This document shows positions 9,661-18,008 of a DNA stretch of 64,000 bases, piece after piece. The stretch spans positions 62,001 through 126,000 of the forward strand of contig CALGPJ010000007.1 in the NCBI GenBank assembly GCA_937960645.1. The letters are read 5' to 3'. A program made the position numbers and the translations under genes. This DNA is from an uncultured Spirochaetia bacterium (GTDB lineage: Bacteria; Spirochaetota; Spirochaetia; JABEVK01). Each line of letters begins with the position of its first letter. The stretch's first letter is position 1. The notes beneath the pieces were generated by a model that was not told the DNA's origin, ran no database searches, and was given only the letters and a program-made list of their open reading frames with translations.

Positions 9661-11052
9661 ATGTCGCTAAACAGTACCGAAATCGACCGGGTTCTTCGGG
9701 ATCTTCCCGAGGGACCCCATTTTTTGAGCTCCATTCATTCCCCCTCCTATCATCGCTATTATCTGAACTTCGAAAGCCTCCACCGTTCGTTCTGTCTGTC
9801 GATTTGTCTTCAGGCCCCCTTCCTCCGGGTGGCGATCCTACCGGGGGGAACGGCCCCTAAAGGTCCCGCTCATCGTTTTTTGGCCAGCTTGCGTAAGAGC
9901 CTCCTGGGGGCTCGGCTCGATTTTTTGGAACACTACCTCGGTGAGAGGGTCCTGGCCTTCCAATTTTTCAAGGATGCGCAAACGCCACGGCTGTATGTGC
10001 GGCTGTGGACGGGCGCCTCGAACCTGTTTTTAACCACCCCTACACTCACCATCCTCGATGCGGCCTTCCTCAGGCCCAAGAGGGGAGAGGTCCCCGGCAA
10101 ATCGTTGGTCTTGCCGGAAAAAACCGATAGGCCGCCCCCCCCGGCGCGCGAGTTTCTGGACTCCCCAGGGGAAACCTACTCGCAACGGCTCGAGCGTTTT
10201 TATCGGGAGCAGGAATATCGTGACCGGCTCCAATCCGCGAGCAAGCGCTATGCCGCCTATCTGGAGGGAACCCTCAACAGCTTGATCGTCAAAATGGAGA
10301 ACCTCGAAGGACAGCTCGAGGACGATGGGAGCCAGGACCGCCACCTGGGGGACCTGCTGATGGCCAACCTTCATCTTCTGCGGCCCGGGATGACCGAGTT
10401 CGAGGCAGAAGACTGGGAGGGAGGCAAGGTGAGCATCAAACTCGACCCGCGCCTCTCGCCGCCGGACCAGGCCGGTCGTTTCTACGAACGAGCCCGCAAG
10501 GCGCGCGAGCGGGTCGAGCGAAGCCGGGAGGAAATCGACATCCTGCGGGGGCGAATCGAACGGCTGAGGCAAGAACAAAACAGGCTGATCTCGGAACCCG
10601 GAAACTGGGTCATCGAGGCCGCAAATCGCATCCAGAAATGGAAGGCGTCCCGCGATACCGAAGTCCCCGGTTTGCGGCTGCTCATCCGGGGCTATCCGGT
10701 TCTCGTCGGACGTAACGCCCGAGAGAACGATCTTCTGCTCCGAACCTTCGCCAAAGGCCGCGATCACTGGATCCACACCCGGGACTACCCCGGAGGATAT
10801 GTTTTTATTCGCTGTCCCGTCCACAAAACCGTCCCCCTGGACGTGCTCCTGGATGCTGCCCAGCTTGCCGCCCACTTCAGCAAGGCACGCGACAAGGGCA
10901 AGGTGGATTTTTATTGGACGCGGGTGAAGTATTTGCGCAGGGCCAGGGAGGGGAAGAAAGGCACCGTCATCCCGACACAGGAAAAAAACCTGAGTATCGA
11001 AACCAATCCGCGCCGCGTCCGCGAACTTTTGGAGATTCGGGATGGCACCTGA
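9661..11052 (+). CDS. NFACT/FbpA-family (RqcH-like) protein
   Basis: NFACT-N-like N terminus, coiled coil, NFACT-R-like C terminus (GRDHWIHTRDYPGGYVFIR...HFSKARDKGKVDFYWTRVKYLRRAREGKKGTVIPTQEKNL). Start ATG 9661. Confidence 0.85.
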   Translation: MSLNSTEIDRVLRDLPEGPHFLSSIHSPSYHRYYLNFESLHRSFCLSICLQAPFLRVAILPGGTAPKGPAHRFLASLRKSLLGARLDFLEHYLGERVLAFQFFKDAQTPRLYVRLWTGASNLFLTTPTLTILDAAFLRPKRGEVPGKSLVLPEKTDRPPPPAREFLDSPGETYSQRLERFYREQEYRDRLQSASKRYAAYLEGTLNSLIVKMENLEGQLEDDGSQDRHLGDLLMANLHLLRPGMTEFEAEDWEGGKVSIKLDPRLSPPDQAGRFYERARKARERVERSREEIDILRGRIERLRQEQNRLISEPGNWVIEAANRIQKWKASRDTEVPGLRLLIRGYPVLVGRNARENDLLLRTFAKGRDHWIHTRDYPGGYVFIRCPVHKTVPLDVLLDAAQLAAHFSKARDKGKVDFYWTRVKYLRRAREGKKGTVIPTQEKNLSIETNPRRVRELLEIRDGT

Positions 11053-12343
11053 ATCGGGACTGCACTGGGCCCCGCCCTGTCTCCGGCTTCACCTCAAAGT
11101 CAGAGGGGCCGAGGCCGCAAAACTGGTGCGACTGGCACGTTTACCGAATTGGTTGATTCGGAATGGGGAGCTGGAACGTTGGACCTGGGACTTCCACAAC
11201 GAGGAGGAGGGGTTCCTGGTCTGGCATAAAAACCTGGATTCGGCTTTTTGGGAATTTCGACCCTGGAGTGAATTTCTGGAGGTTTGGGATTGGAGCGGCC
11301 TTAACAACATCCTGGAAATTCTCATCGTGCTTGCGGTCAACAAAGAGTTGCCCAATCAGGTGCGACCCACTCTCATTTTTGGCGACCTCGAGAAGAGGGC
11401 TTTGGGATTGAACCGATTGTTCCTGGACAGGTTGCATCAGGTTCTCCCCGAGCAGTCAATGGATTACGCTACGCCGCCGGGGAGTCACCGACCCTGGTCG
11501 GCCTGGCTGGGGAGCAGAGTCATTGCGTTTTTGGGAAGGACCACGACGAGCCCTATTCAGGATATCGAACTGGGTTGGGAGGAGCGCACCTTCGGGCTGC
11601 GGCAAGATTTTGCCGCTTTGGTCATCGATTCCCAGGTTCCCGGCAAAGAACCGGAACTGGGACAGTGGCGGAAGCTGTTTTTGGAAAACCCCGAGGGTCC
11701 TCCCCTCAGGAATGTGAATTCCCGTGAGATCGAGCTTCACCAAAAATCGCGCGATCGGCAGAGGCGACTGGCACCCTTGAAAAACAAAATTCAGGAAGTT
11801 CGGCGTTTTATTCGAAGCAATTTTCAAGCTTTGGGTCTCATCGCTCTGGTTGCCGGGGTGCTCATCCTGCCGGAGCTCTGTGTTATCGGTCGGGGTTCGA
11901 CATCGAACTCGGTGCCAATGTCCGACGAGGATGCTATCTTTGGTTATTACGAGGCCATCAACGGCCTGCGTGCCTCGGACCTTCGACTCCTGTCCCAGTC
12001 GCCGGAATCTCGCCAGGACGCCTGGGAGGTGGGGCAGCTCTACGTTTTCCGAGAAACACGGAAAGCCACTCTGGGAGATGAGGGCCTGATCAGCCTGACC
12101 GATTGGAGGCGACAGGGAGAGCCGCTGTTGGGTGAGGGGCTGACGGTTTACGGCATCGATTTGGTGTTGGTCCAGAGGCTGGAGGCGGGAATCTTTGAGG
12201 TGACCTATCATCGCGCCCGTTGGGACCGTGATAAAATACAAGCGAAACCGGTATTGGAAAACGTGGTCGATCGAATCCGTTTGGACCGGCAGGGTGGGAG
12301 TACACGTTTGGTATTTTTGAAAAGGGAGGTTCGGCCTCTTTGA
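11042..12343 (+). CDS. Hypothetical protein with one internal TM segment
   Basis: Long ORF overlapping the previous gene by 11 nt; TM-like FQALGLIALVAGVLILPELCVIG; no family recognised. Confidence 0.8.
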   Translation: MAPESGLHWAPPCLRLHLKVRGAEAAKLVRLARLPNWLIRNGELERWTWDFHNEEEGFLVWHKNLDSAFWEFRPWSEFLEVWDWSGLNNILEILIVLAVNKELPNQVRPTLIFGDLEKRALGLNRLFLDRLHQVLPEQSMDYATPPGSHRPWSAWLGSRVIAFLGRTTTSPIQDIELGWEERTFGLRQDFAALVIDSQVPGKEPELGQWRKLFLENPEGPPLRNVNSREIELHQKSRDRQRRLAPLKNKIQEVRRFIRSNFQALGLIALVAGVLILPELCVIGRGSTSNSVPMSDEDAIFGYYEAINGLRASDLRLLSQSPESRQDAWEVGQLYVFRETRKATLGDEGLISLTDWRRQGEPLLGEGLTVYGIDLVLVQRLEAGIFEVTYHRARWDRDKIQAKPVLENVVDRIRLDRQGGSTRLVFLKREVRPL

Positions 12344-13263
12344 ATCCCAAAGCTGATTTCACGATCACTTTCGGCCTGGAACGGGATCCCTTTCTCCGCC
12401 CTGGTCTCTCCAAAGCGACGCCCATCGGCGTCTCGCTTTTTACGGACGATGTGGTGTGCTATCTGTATTCTGAATCCCTCATCGTTCCCTCGTTACCCAT
12501 CCATCACGACATTCGAAAAGACATCCCATCCCCGCAGTATTTGTCCTCGATCGAAATCTGGCTTGACCGACTCCGAGAACTTTTGCCGGAAAGTTTTGTG
12601 GGGATGCGATGGGGGTTCGAACCTTCCAATGCTCTTCAGCCCGCCCTGTTCGAAGTGATTGGGGACTTCCTCATGGTAGTCCGGTTCGACCTGACCTATC
12701 GTAGAGGCTTTCACCAATTGATCAAAAGGGGGGATAACGATCGCACACCCGAGTACCAGACCTCGCGGCTTTTTTTCACCTTCGATTTTCTGCCTCTTTT
12801 GAGTCATCGCTCATCGAGCGACCATTTCAGCGTCCGACCTCTTTTCGAAACGACATGGCTCGGAGAAAAAGGCAGGGGGTACTACCTCCAGGGCATCTGG
12901 ATGGACGACAGCCTCACCGATTTCTTTACCCGGTTGGTAGACCCCGAGTTCGAAAAATCTTTTCCTTTCCACCCAGTAAGGTGCCGCTTTCGAAGTTTGA
13001 GCGCCAACACGACCTTTCTACGGAAAGAAAGCCGATCCACCCTTGCCGCGCTGTTGCAAAAACTTCTAGAATTGACGGATAATGACTTCAAAGACATTCA
13101 AATGAGCTTGAAAAATGCGGAGAAGGCCATCCTGGGAGATCTGATCGAAAGCTACCGACGAAAATTGGACATCGGCCCTAAAATCCCGATCCCAAAGACC
13201 CGAATCAAAAGCCGGCGTTTGGCCGAAAACGGACAGGTGGAGTTCCTTGTCGATGAACCTTGA
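12340..13263 (+). CDS. Hypothetical protein
   Basis: TTG start overlapping the previous stop (TTGA) with SD GGGAGG upstream; no recognised family. Confidence 0.75.
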   Translation: MNPKADFTITFGLERDPFLRPGLSKATPIGVSLFTDDVVCYLYSESLIVPSLPIHHDIRKDIPSPQYLSSIEIWLDRLRELLPESFVGMRWGFEPSNALQPALFEVIGDFLMVVRFDLTYRRGFHQLIKRGDNDRTPEYQTSRLFFTFDFLPLLSHRSSSDHFSVRPLFETTWLGEKGRGYYLQGIWMDDSLTDFFTRLVDPEFEKSFPFHPVRCRFRSLSANTTFLRKESRSTLAALLQKLLELTDNDFKDIQMSLKNAEKAILGDLIESYRRKLDIGPKIPIPKTRIKSRRLAENGQVEFLVDEP

Positions 13264-14650
13264 CGATATGCTGATTCATCCGCAAGGTCTCGATGTCCTG
13301 GTCATGGGGCTGGGGATCAACGGGGGCGGTCTGGCGGTAACCCGATACTTCGCCGAACGGGGGGCCAGGGTAACCGTGACCGATTTGGGAACGGAGGAGA
13401 GACTTCGGCCCAGTTTGGAAAAACTGTCCGACCTCGACATTCGCTACGTCTTGGGCCGTCACGAGGAAACCGACTTCGATCGTGCCGATCTCGTGGTCAA
13501 AAATCCTGGTGTGCGCCGGGATTCCCCATTTTTGAAGCGCTCCCGCTGTGTGTGCACCGATATACAAATTTTTCTGGCGCAGTGTACGAATCCGGTCTAT
13601 GCGGTCACCGGTTCCAAAGGCAAGAGCTCGACCGTCAGCGCCCTTCACCAGATGTTGGTGCGCCATTTTCCGGGGGCCCTGTTGGGAGGGAACATCACGC
13701 GCTCTCCCCTGGAATTCATCGATCGCCTGGATGGGACATCACCTGTGGTGTTGGAGTTGTCGAGCTGGCAGCTGGGGGATTTGGATCCTCCCCAGTTGCT
13801 TCGGGCGCGGGGAGCGGCCGTGACGAACCTTTACCACGACCACATGAACTACTACACCTCCATGGACGAGTACGCCCAGGACAAGGTGCGGATCTTTGCG
13901 GGACAACAGAAGGAGGATTGGGCTTTCGTCAATCTGGACAATCCCTGGGGAAGTTTTTTTGCGGAAAAAGTCAGGGGCCAGCTCTGTGTTTTTTCGATGA
14001 AAGGCCGATTATCCCATCCCCGAGCGGCGGCATCTGCGTACTATCACCATCAAAGGGGTTACCTGGAATGGAAGGGGCGAAAAGTCGCCGTGGTGCCTGA
14101 GGATCGTCGGGCCATCGGTCTGGCAAACGACTGGGCCCTTTTGTTTGCTGCGGCGATGGCCACCTGTGCAGGAGTACCACCAGATCTTGTCCGTCTTTCC
14201 GCTGCCGAGTTCTCGGGCATCCCCCACCGAATGGAACTCTGTCATCAGTGGCGGGGAGTGCGGTTCATCAACGACACGGCGGCTACGATACCGGAAGCGA
14301 GCACTGTCTCCTATTCCTCGGTAAAAGGAAGGGTTCATTGGATTACCGGAGGTACCGACAAGAACCTCAACCTCGAGCCTTTGGAAAAGCTCGCCAGGGA
14401 GCCCGCCTCCCTTTTGCTGATGGAGGGCAGTGCCACCTCGCGGATGATCGAGGTGTTCGAGCGAAAGGGATGGAAAATCAAGGGTCTCTATCGCGATTTC
14501 GAAAAGGCGTTGAGGGATCTCAGAGATGAATTGCGCGAGGGGGACACGGTATTGATGTCTCCGGGGGCGGCAAGCTTCGAACTGTTCAAAAACGAGTTCG
14601 ACCGCGGGGAAAGTTTCATGCGTTCCTGCCGAAGTGTCTATGAAGAATGA
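13253..14650 (+). CDS. murD: UDP-N-acetylmuramoylalanine--D-glutamate ligase
   Basis: P-loop TGSKGKSST; LELSSWQL; VTNLYHDHMNYY; GIPHRME; GGTDKNL; Mur ligase domain order. Confidence 0.9.
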   Translation: MNLDDMLIHPQGLDVLVMGLGINGGGLAVTRYFAERGARVTVTDLGTEERLRPSLEKLSDLDIRYVLGRHEETDFDRADLVVKNPGVRRDSPFLKRSRCVCTDIQIFLAQCTNPVYAVTGSKGKSSTVSALHQMLVRHFPGALLGGNITRSPLEFIDRLDGTSPVVLELSSWQLGDLDPPQLLRARGAAVTNLYHDHMNYYTSMDEYAQDKVRIFAGQQKEDWAFVNLDNPWGSFFAEKVRGQLCVFSMKGRLSHPRAAASAYYHHQRGYLEWKGRKVAVVPEDRRAIGLANDWALLFAAAMATCAGVPPDLVRLSAAEFSGIPHRMELCHQWRGVRFINDTAATIPEASTVSYSSVKGRVHWITGGTDKNLNLEPLEKLAREPASLLLMEGSATSRMIEVFERKGWKIKGLYRDFEKALRDLRDELREGDTVLMSPGAASFELFKNEFDRGESFMRSCRSVYEE

Positions 14651-16121
14651 AAGCTCCCAGCCCTGGCTCGTACTCATCGTCGATGATGAAAGCTCCATGC
14701 GGGAGATGTTATCCCTGTGGCTTCAAGGTTTGAAGTTTCACGATCGCTCCATCCATGTCCTGGAGGCCTCGTCGGGTTCCGAAGCTCTGACAATTCTGCG
14801 TCGAACCCCGGACATCGCCGTGGTCATCCTGGACCAGGTGATGGACGAACCCACCGAGGGATTGGAAACGGCGCTCAAGATTCGCCAGCTCCTCGGATTC
14901 AAGGAAGTCAGGATCATCCTCAATACAGCCATGAATCAAAGCCTCCCAAAGTTGGATGTTTTGCAACGAGAGGACATCAACGATATTCAATACAAGAACG
15001 ATTTGAGTGCGCTCAAGTTTCAAGCTCTCATCATCACCAATCTCAGGAATTACCGTGATTTGATGAATCTCAGGTTGGCCGAAGCCTTGTCGACGCGTCT
15101 GCTGCAAATTAACAACAGGCTTCAAAGCTCGGAAACTGAAGAGGATTTGTATCACAACACCATCTCCGGAATCCACTTCACGTGTGCTGCGATACCCCCC
15201 ATGCCACCTAAATCCAATCCTGAAGTTTTTATCCTAAAAGGCGGTGAGGAATGGACTATCCTCGAGGGATCGGGCAGGTTCGAACGGCACAGGGGTGAAA
15301 GTTTTTTTCTTGTCGAAAAGGACCTGCGGGATGAGTTGATCCTTCAAGCGGTTGAAGGGGGCAAGGCAATTTGGAAGACCAACTACTTCATTTACCCTTT
15401 CAAGCTATCCGATGGGGCGGCTTTTGCCATTGGGGCCATGTCACCGGTGGAATGGGACGTCTATACCATCAATTATCTCCGGCTCTTCGTCCAACGAATT
15501 CCTTCCATTTTTGAACGTCTGGCCCTCATTTACCGGCTCAAACAACGCCAGGACGAACTTCAGCGTGCGCTCAAAGAACGGGAGGTTCTGCTTCGTGAGG
15601 TCCACCACCGTGTCAAAAACAACCTGCAAATCATCTCCAGCCTGATCTCGATGGACAGCAGCATCGAGAGGATCCAGGACCGTATCTACAGCATGGCCCT
15701 GGTCCATGATCAGTTGTATCATATGCAGCGTTTTTCGGAGGTCGACCTGGTTCAATACCTCGGGAGCCTCTGTTCCGATTTAGCCAACGCCTTTCAGCTG
15801 GGCGATCGGCTGAGTATCGAGTCCGCCTCCAACAGCATTTTTATTCCCTATGACCGAGCCATTCCGTTGGGTCTGGTCGTGAATGAACTCGTGGTGAACG
15901 CCGCAAAATACGCGATCAGGATGAACCCCGAGGGGAAAATTCACGTGAAAATCCTGTCCGAATCACCCATAATTCTTCGAGTCGAGGATGAGGGTCCCGG
16001 ATTTGAAGAGAAGCCCGATGGTACGGGTTTGAAGCTGGTGCGGATGCTCCTCGAGCAGCTCAAAGGCGAGTTGAGAACATTTTTCCAGAATGGTCAGAAG
16101 ATGGAGGTGTACGTCCCATGA
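14640..16121 (+). CDS. Hybrid response regulator / histidine kinase (REC, DUF3369-like linker, HisKA_2 + HATPase)
   Basis: REC (IVDDESS...VVILDQVMD); linker REDINDIQYKNDLSALKFQALIITNLRNYRDLM; HisKA_2 signature LLREVHHRVKNNLQIISSLISM; HATPase NELVVNAAKYA...VEDEGPGF. Confidence 0.88.
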   Translation: MKNESSQPWLVLIVDDESSMREMLSLWLQGLKFHDRSIHVLEASSGSEALTILRRTPDIAVVILDQVMDEPTEGLETALKIRQLLGFKEVRIILNTAMNQSLPKLDVLQREDINDIQYKNDLSALKFQALIITNLRNYRDLMNLRLAEALSTRLLQINNRLQSSETEEDLYHNTISGIHFTCAAIPPMPPKSNPEVFILKGGEEWTILEGSGRFERHRGESFFLVEKDLRDELILQAVEGGKAIWKTNYFIYPFKLSDGAAFAIGAMSPVEWDVYTINYLRLFVQRIPSIFERLALIYRLKQRQDELQRALKEREVLLREVHHRVKNNLQIISSLISMDSSIERIQDRIYSMALVHDQLYHMQRFSEVDLVQYLGSLCSDLANAFQLGDRLSIESASNSIFIPYDRAIPLGLVVNELVVNAAKYAIRMNPEGKIHVKILSESPIILRVEDEGPGFEEKPDGTGLKLVRMLLEQLKGELRTFFQNGQKMEVYVP

Positions 16122-17278
16122 ACAATACCCTCCTCATTCGAACGCTGGGGCGATTGTTTTTCATCTATCAGCGAAAGGTAGGCAGGGTCAGGAATCTTGA
16201 AATCGACTCACTACAGACCCTCCAGGAGGTGTATGAGGGTTTTTGGAGAAAGAAGTACCGGTTGATCCTTGCTTTCCAACACCCCAGCACGGTCGAACCC
16301 GCCTTATGGCCCGCCTTGTTAGCACGGGAATTTCGCAAGCATCTCCAAAAGAGCGGCAGTCGTATCCTGCCTTTCGCTCACCTGGTTTACGATCACCGAA
16401 TTCCCTTCTGGGCCGGGGACTACCTCAACTGGCTTCTTCCTGCGGTGGGAGCGGTCCCGATACGCCGCGGGATGCCGGACAAGGCGGGACTCGATCGAAT
16501 TCGACGCCTTTTGCTCCAGGGGCCCTGGCCGCTCATGATGGCGCCCGAGGGTGGCAGGACCTGGAGGCAGGATCGCTGGGCGGAAATCGAGGATGGCCTG
16601 GGTCTTCTGGCCTTGTGGACCTACCACGATCTTTGGAAAAAAGACGGAAAAGGTGAGGTGCGTATCCTTCCGTTGCGATGTTTTTTTCATTGGCCGACCT
16701 GGTCCCGGCCCCTCCTGCTGTCCACATTAAAAGCCTGGGAAAACAGTTTGGGCATCCGGCCATCGGAAAAGGGTCATTCCCGAATCCCATTTCTTTTTCG
16801 AGCCCTGGCTATTCGAGCGGGTTGGGGAGGGGGCGAGGGGCAGGATTTCGATACGTATCGGATTTCCCTGGCAAATCGCTTATTGGCACAGGCCGGAGGC
16901 AATCCGGACGGCCCCTTTTTGAAGGAATTACGGTATCGCGAAGGAATCTTGTACCTGCCCTACCGAAAACGCCTTCCGGATCGAGTGAGGGTAACGGCAA
17001 ATCTCCTCGGTGCCGCCGAACTCCTTTGGTACATCGATTACTCCTGGGATCAGGATTTCTTCTCCCATCTCGACATGGCCTGGGAGGTCCTGGAAACCCT
17101 GAAAACTTTTGCAGAGCTGCTCGGACTAAACCACCTCGTACCGAATTATCCGAATCTTCTTCGTGATGCCGAGCTAAGGACGGGGCAACCCATCGATCTG
17201 AGTCAGGCCCCCAACATCAAAGATAAGGCGGGGACCCTTGCATGGATTCGCGAGAAAGTGCAACATGACGGTCGCTGA
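16118..17278 (+). CDS. PlsC-like acyltransferase family protein
   Basis: HPSTVEP in place of HX4D, VGAVPIRRGM, MAPEGGRTW (FPEGTR-like). 4-nt overlap with the upstream kinase. Confidence 0.6.
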   Translation: MNNTLLIRTLGRLFFIYQRKVGRVRNLEIDSLQTLQEVYEGFWRKKYRLILAFQHPSTVEPALWPALLAREFRKHLQKSGSRILPFAHLVYDHRIPFWAGDYLNWLLPAVGAVPIRRGMPDKAGLDRIRRLLLQGPWPLMMAPEGGRTWRQDRWAEIEDGLGLLALWTYHDLWKKDGKGEVRILPLRCFFHWPTWSRPLLLSTLKAWENSLGIRPSEKGHSRIPFLFRALAIRAGWGGGEGQDFDTYRISLANRLLAQAGGNPDGPFLKELRYREGILYLPYRKRLPDRVRVTANLLGAAELLWYIDYSWDQDFFSHLDMAWEVLETLKTFAELLGLNHLVPNYPNLLRDAELRTGQPIDLSQAPNIKDKAGTLAWIREKVQHDGR

Positions 17279-17961
17279 TGTTACGACGGTTTTTGCATGG
17301 TTGGGTTCGGCAACTTGTCTTCCTGCTTCGGTTAGCTGGCCTGGCCATGGTCCTGTTATTTGCGTTGTTCGTTTTATTGACTCTTTATTATAGGGTTTCT
17401 CCCCCCTCGGTGAGCATGCTCATGGTTTACCGGACAGTTTTCAACAGGATCCCGGCAAAGCCGACCATATTCATTCCGCTCGAGTCCATGGGACCCGCAA
17501 CCCGTCGGGCCTTCGTCAAGCTCGAGGATAGAGGTTTTTTTGAACACCGGGGGGTGAGTTTGGGAGCTCTTCGAGATGCGTTCGCGATCAATCAAAAACA
17601 TGGCCGTATCGTTGCCGGGGGAAGCACCATCACGATGCAGCTCGTCAAAAACCTCTTTCTATGGCCGGATCGAACCTGGGTTCGTAAGGCTCTCGAGGTC
17701 GTCCTGGCTTTATTTGTCGAAATGTTCTGGAGCAAGGACAGGATCCTGGAGATCTATCTCAATGTCATCGAGTTTGGTCCCGGGGTCTACGGCCTCGAAG
17801 CGGCCTCCCGTTACCATTACAAGAAAAGCTATCGAGAGTTAACCCTGAATCAGATCTATCGGCTTGCCGCCATCATCACCAATCCCCTCCGCTACGATGT
17901 TCGCACCATGGTCAACAGCCCCTCGCAAATGGCAAGGTTGCGATTTTTAGGCGGAAACTGA
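17278..17961 (+). CDS. mtgA: Monofunctional biosynthetic peptidoglycan transglycosylase
   Basis: GT51 motifs: KLEDRGFFEHRGVSLGALRDA, GGSTITMQLVKNLFL, KDRILEIYLNVIEFGPGVYGLEAASRYHY. Confidence 0.93.
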   Translation: MLRRFLHGWVRQLVFLLRLAGLAMVLLFALFVLLTLYYRVSPPSVSMLMVYRTVFNRIPAKPTIFIPLESMGPATRRAFVKLEDRGFFEHRGVSLGALRDAFAINQKHGRIVAGGSTITMQLVKNLFLWPDRTWVRKALEVVLALFVEMFWSKDRILEIYLNVIEFGPGVYGLEAASRYHYKKSYRELTLNQIYRLAAIITNPLRYDVRTMVNSPSQMARLRFLGGN

Positions 17962-18008
17962 GTCGAAAACTGGACGTTTTCAATTTTTTGATTTAGGATG
18001 AAGTTCAC

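Noticed and set aside
10030-10875. 281-aa minus-strand ORF opposite the NFACT gene
   Set aside because: Shadow ORF without motifs.
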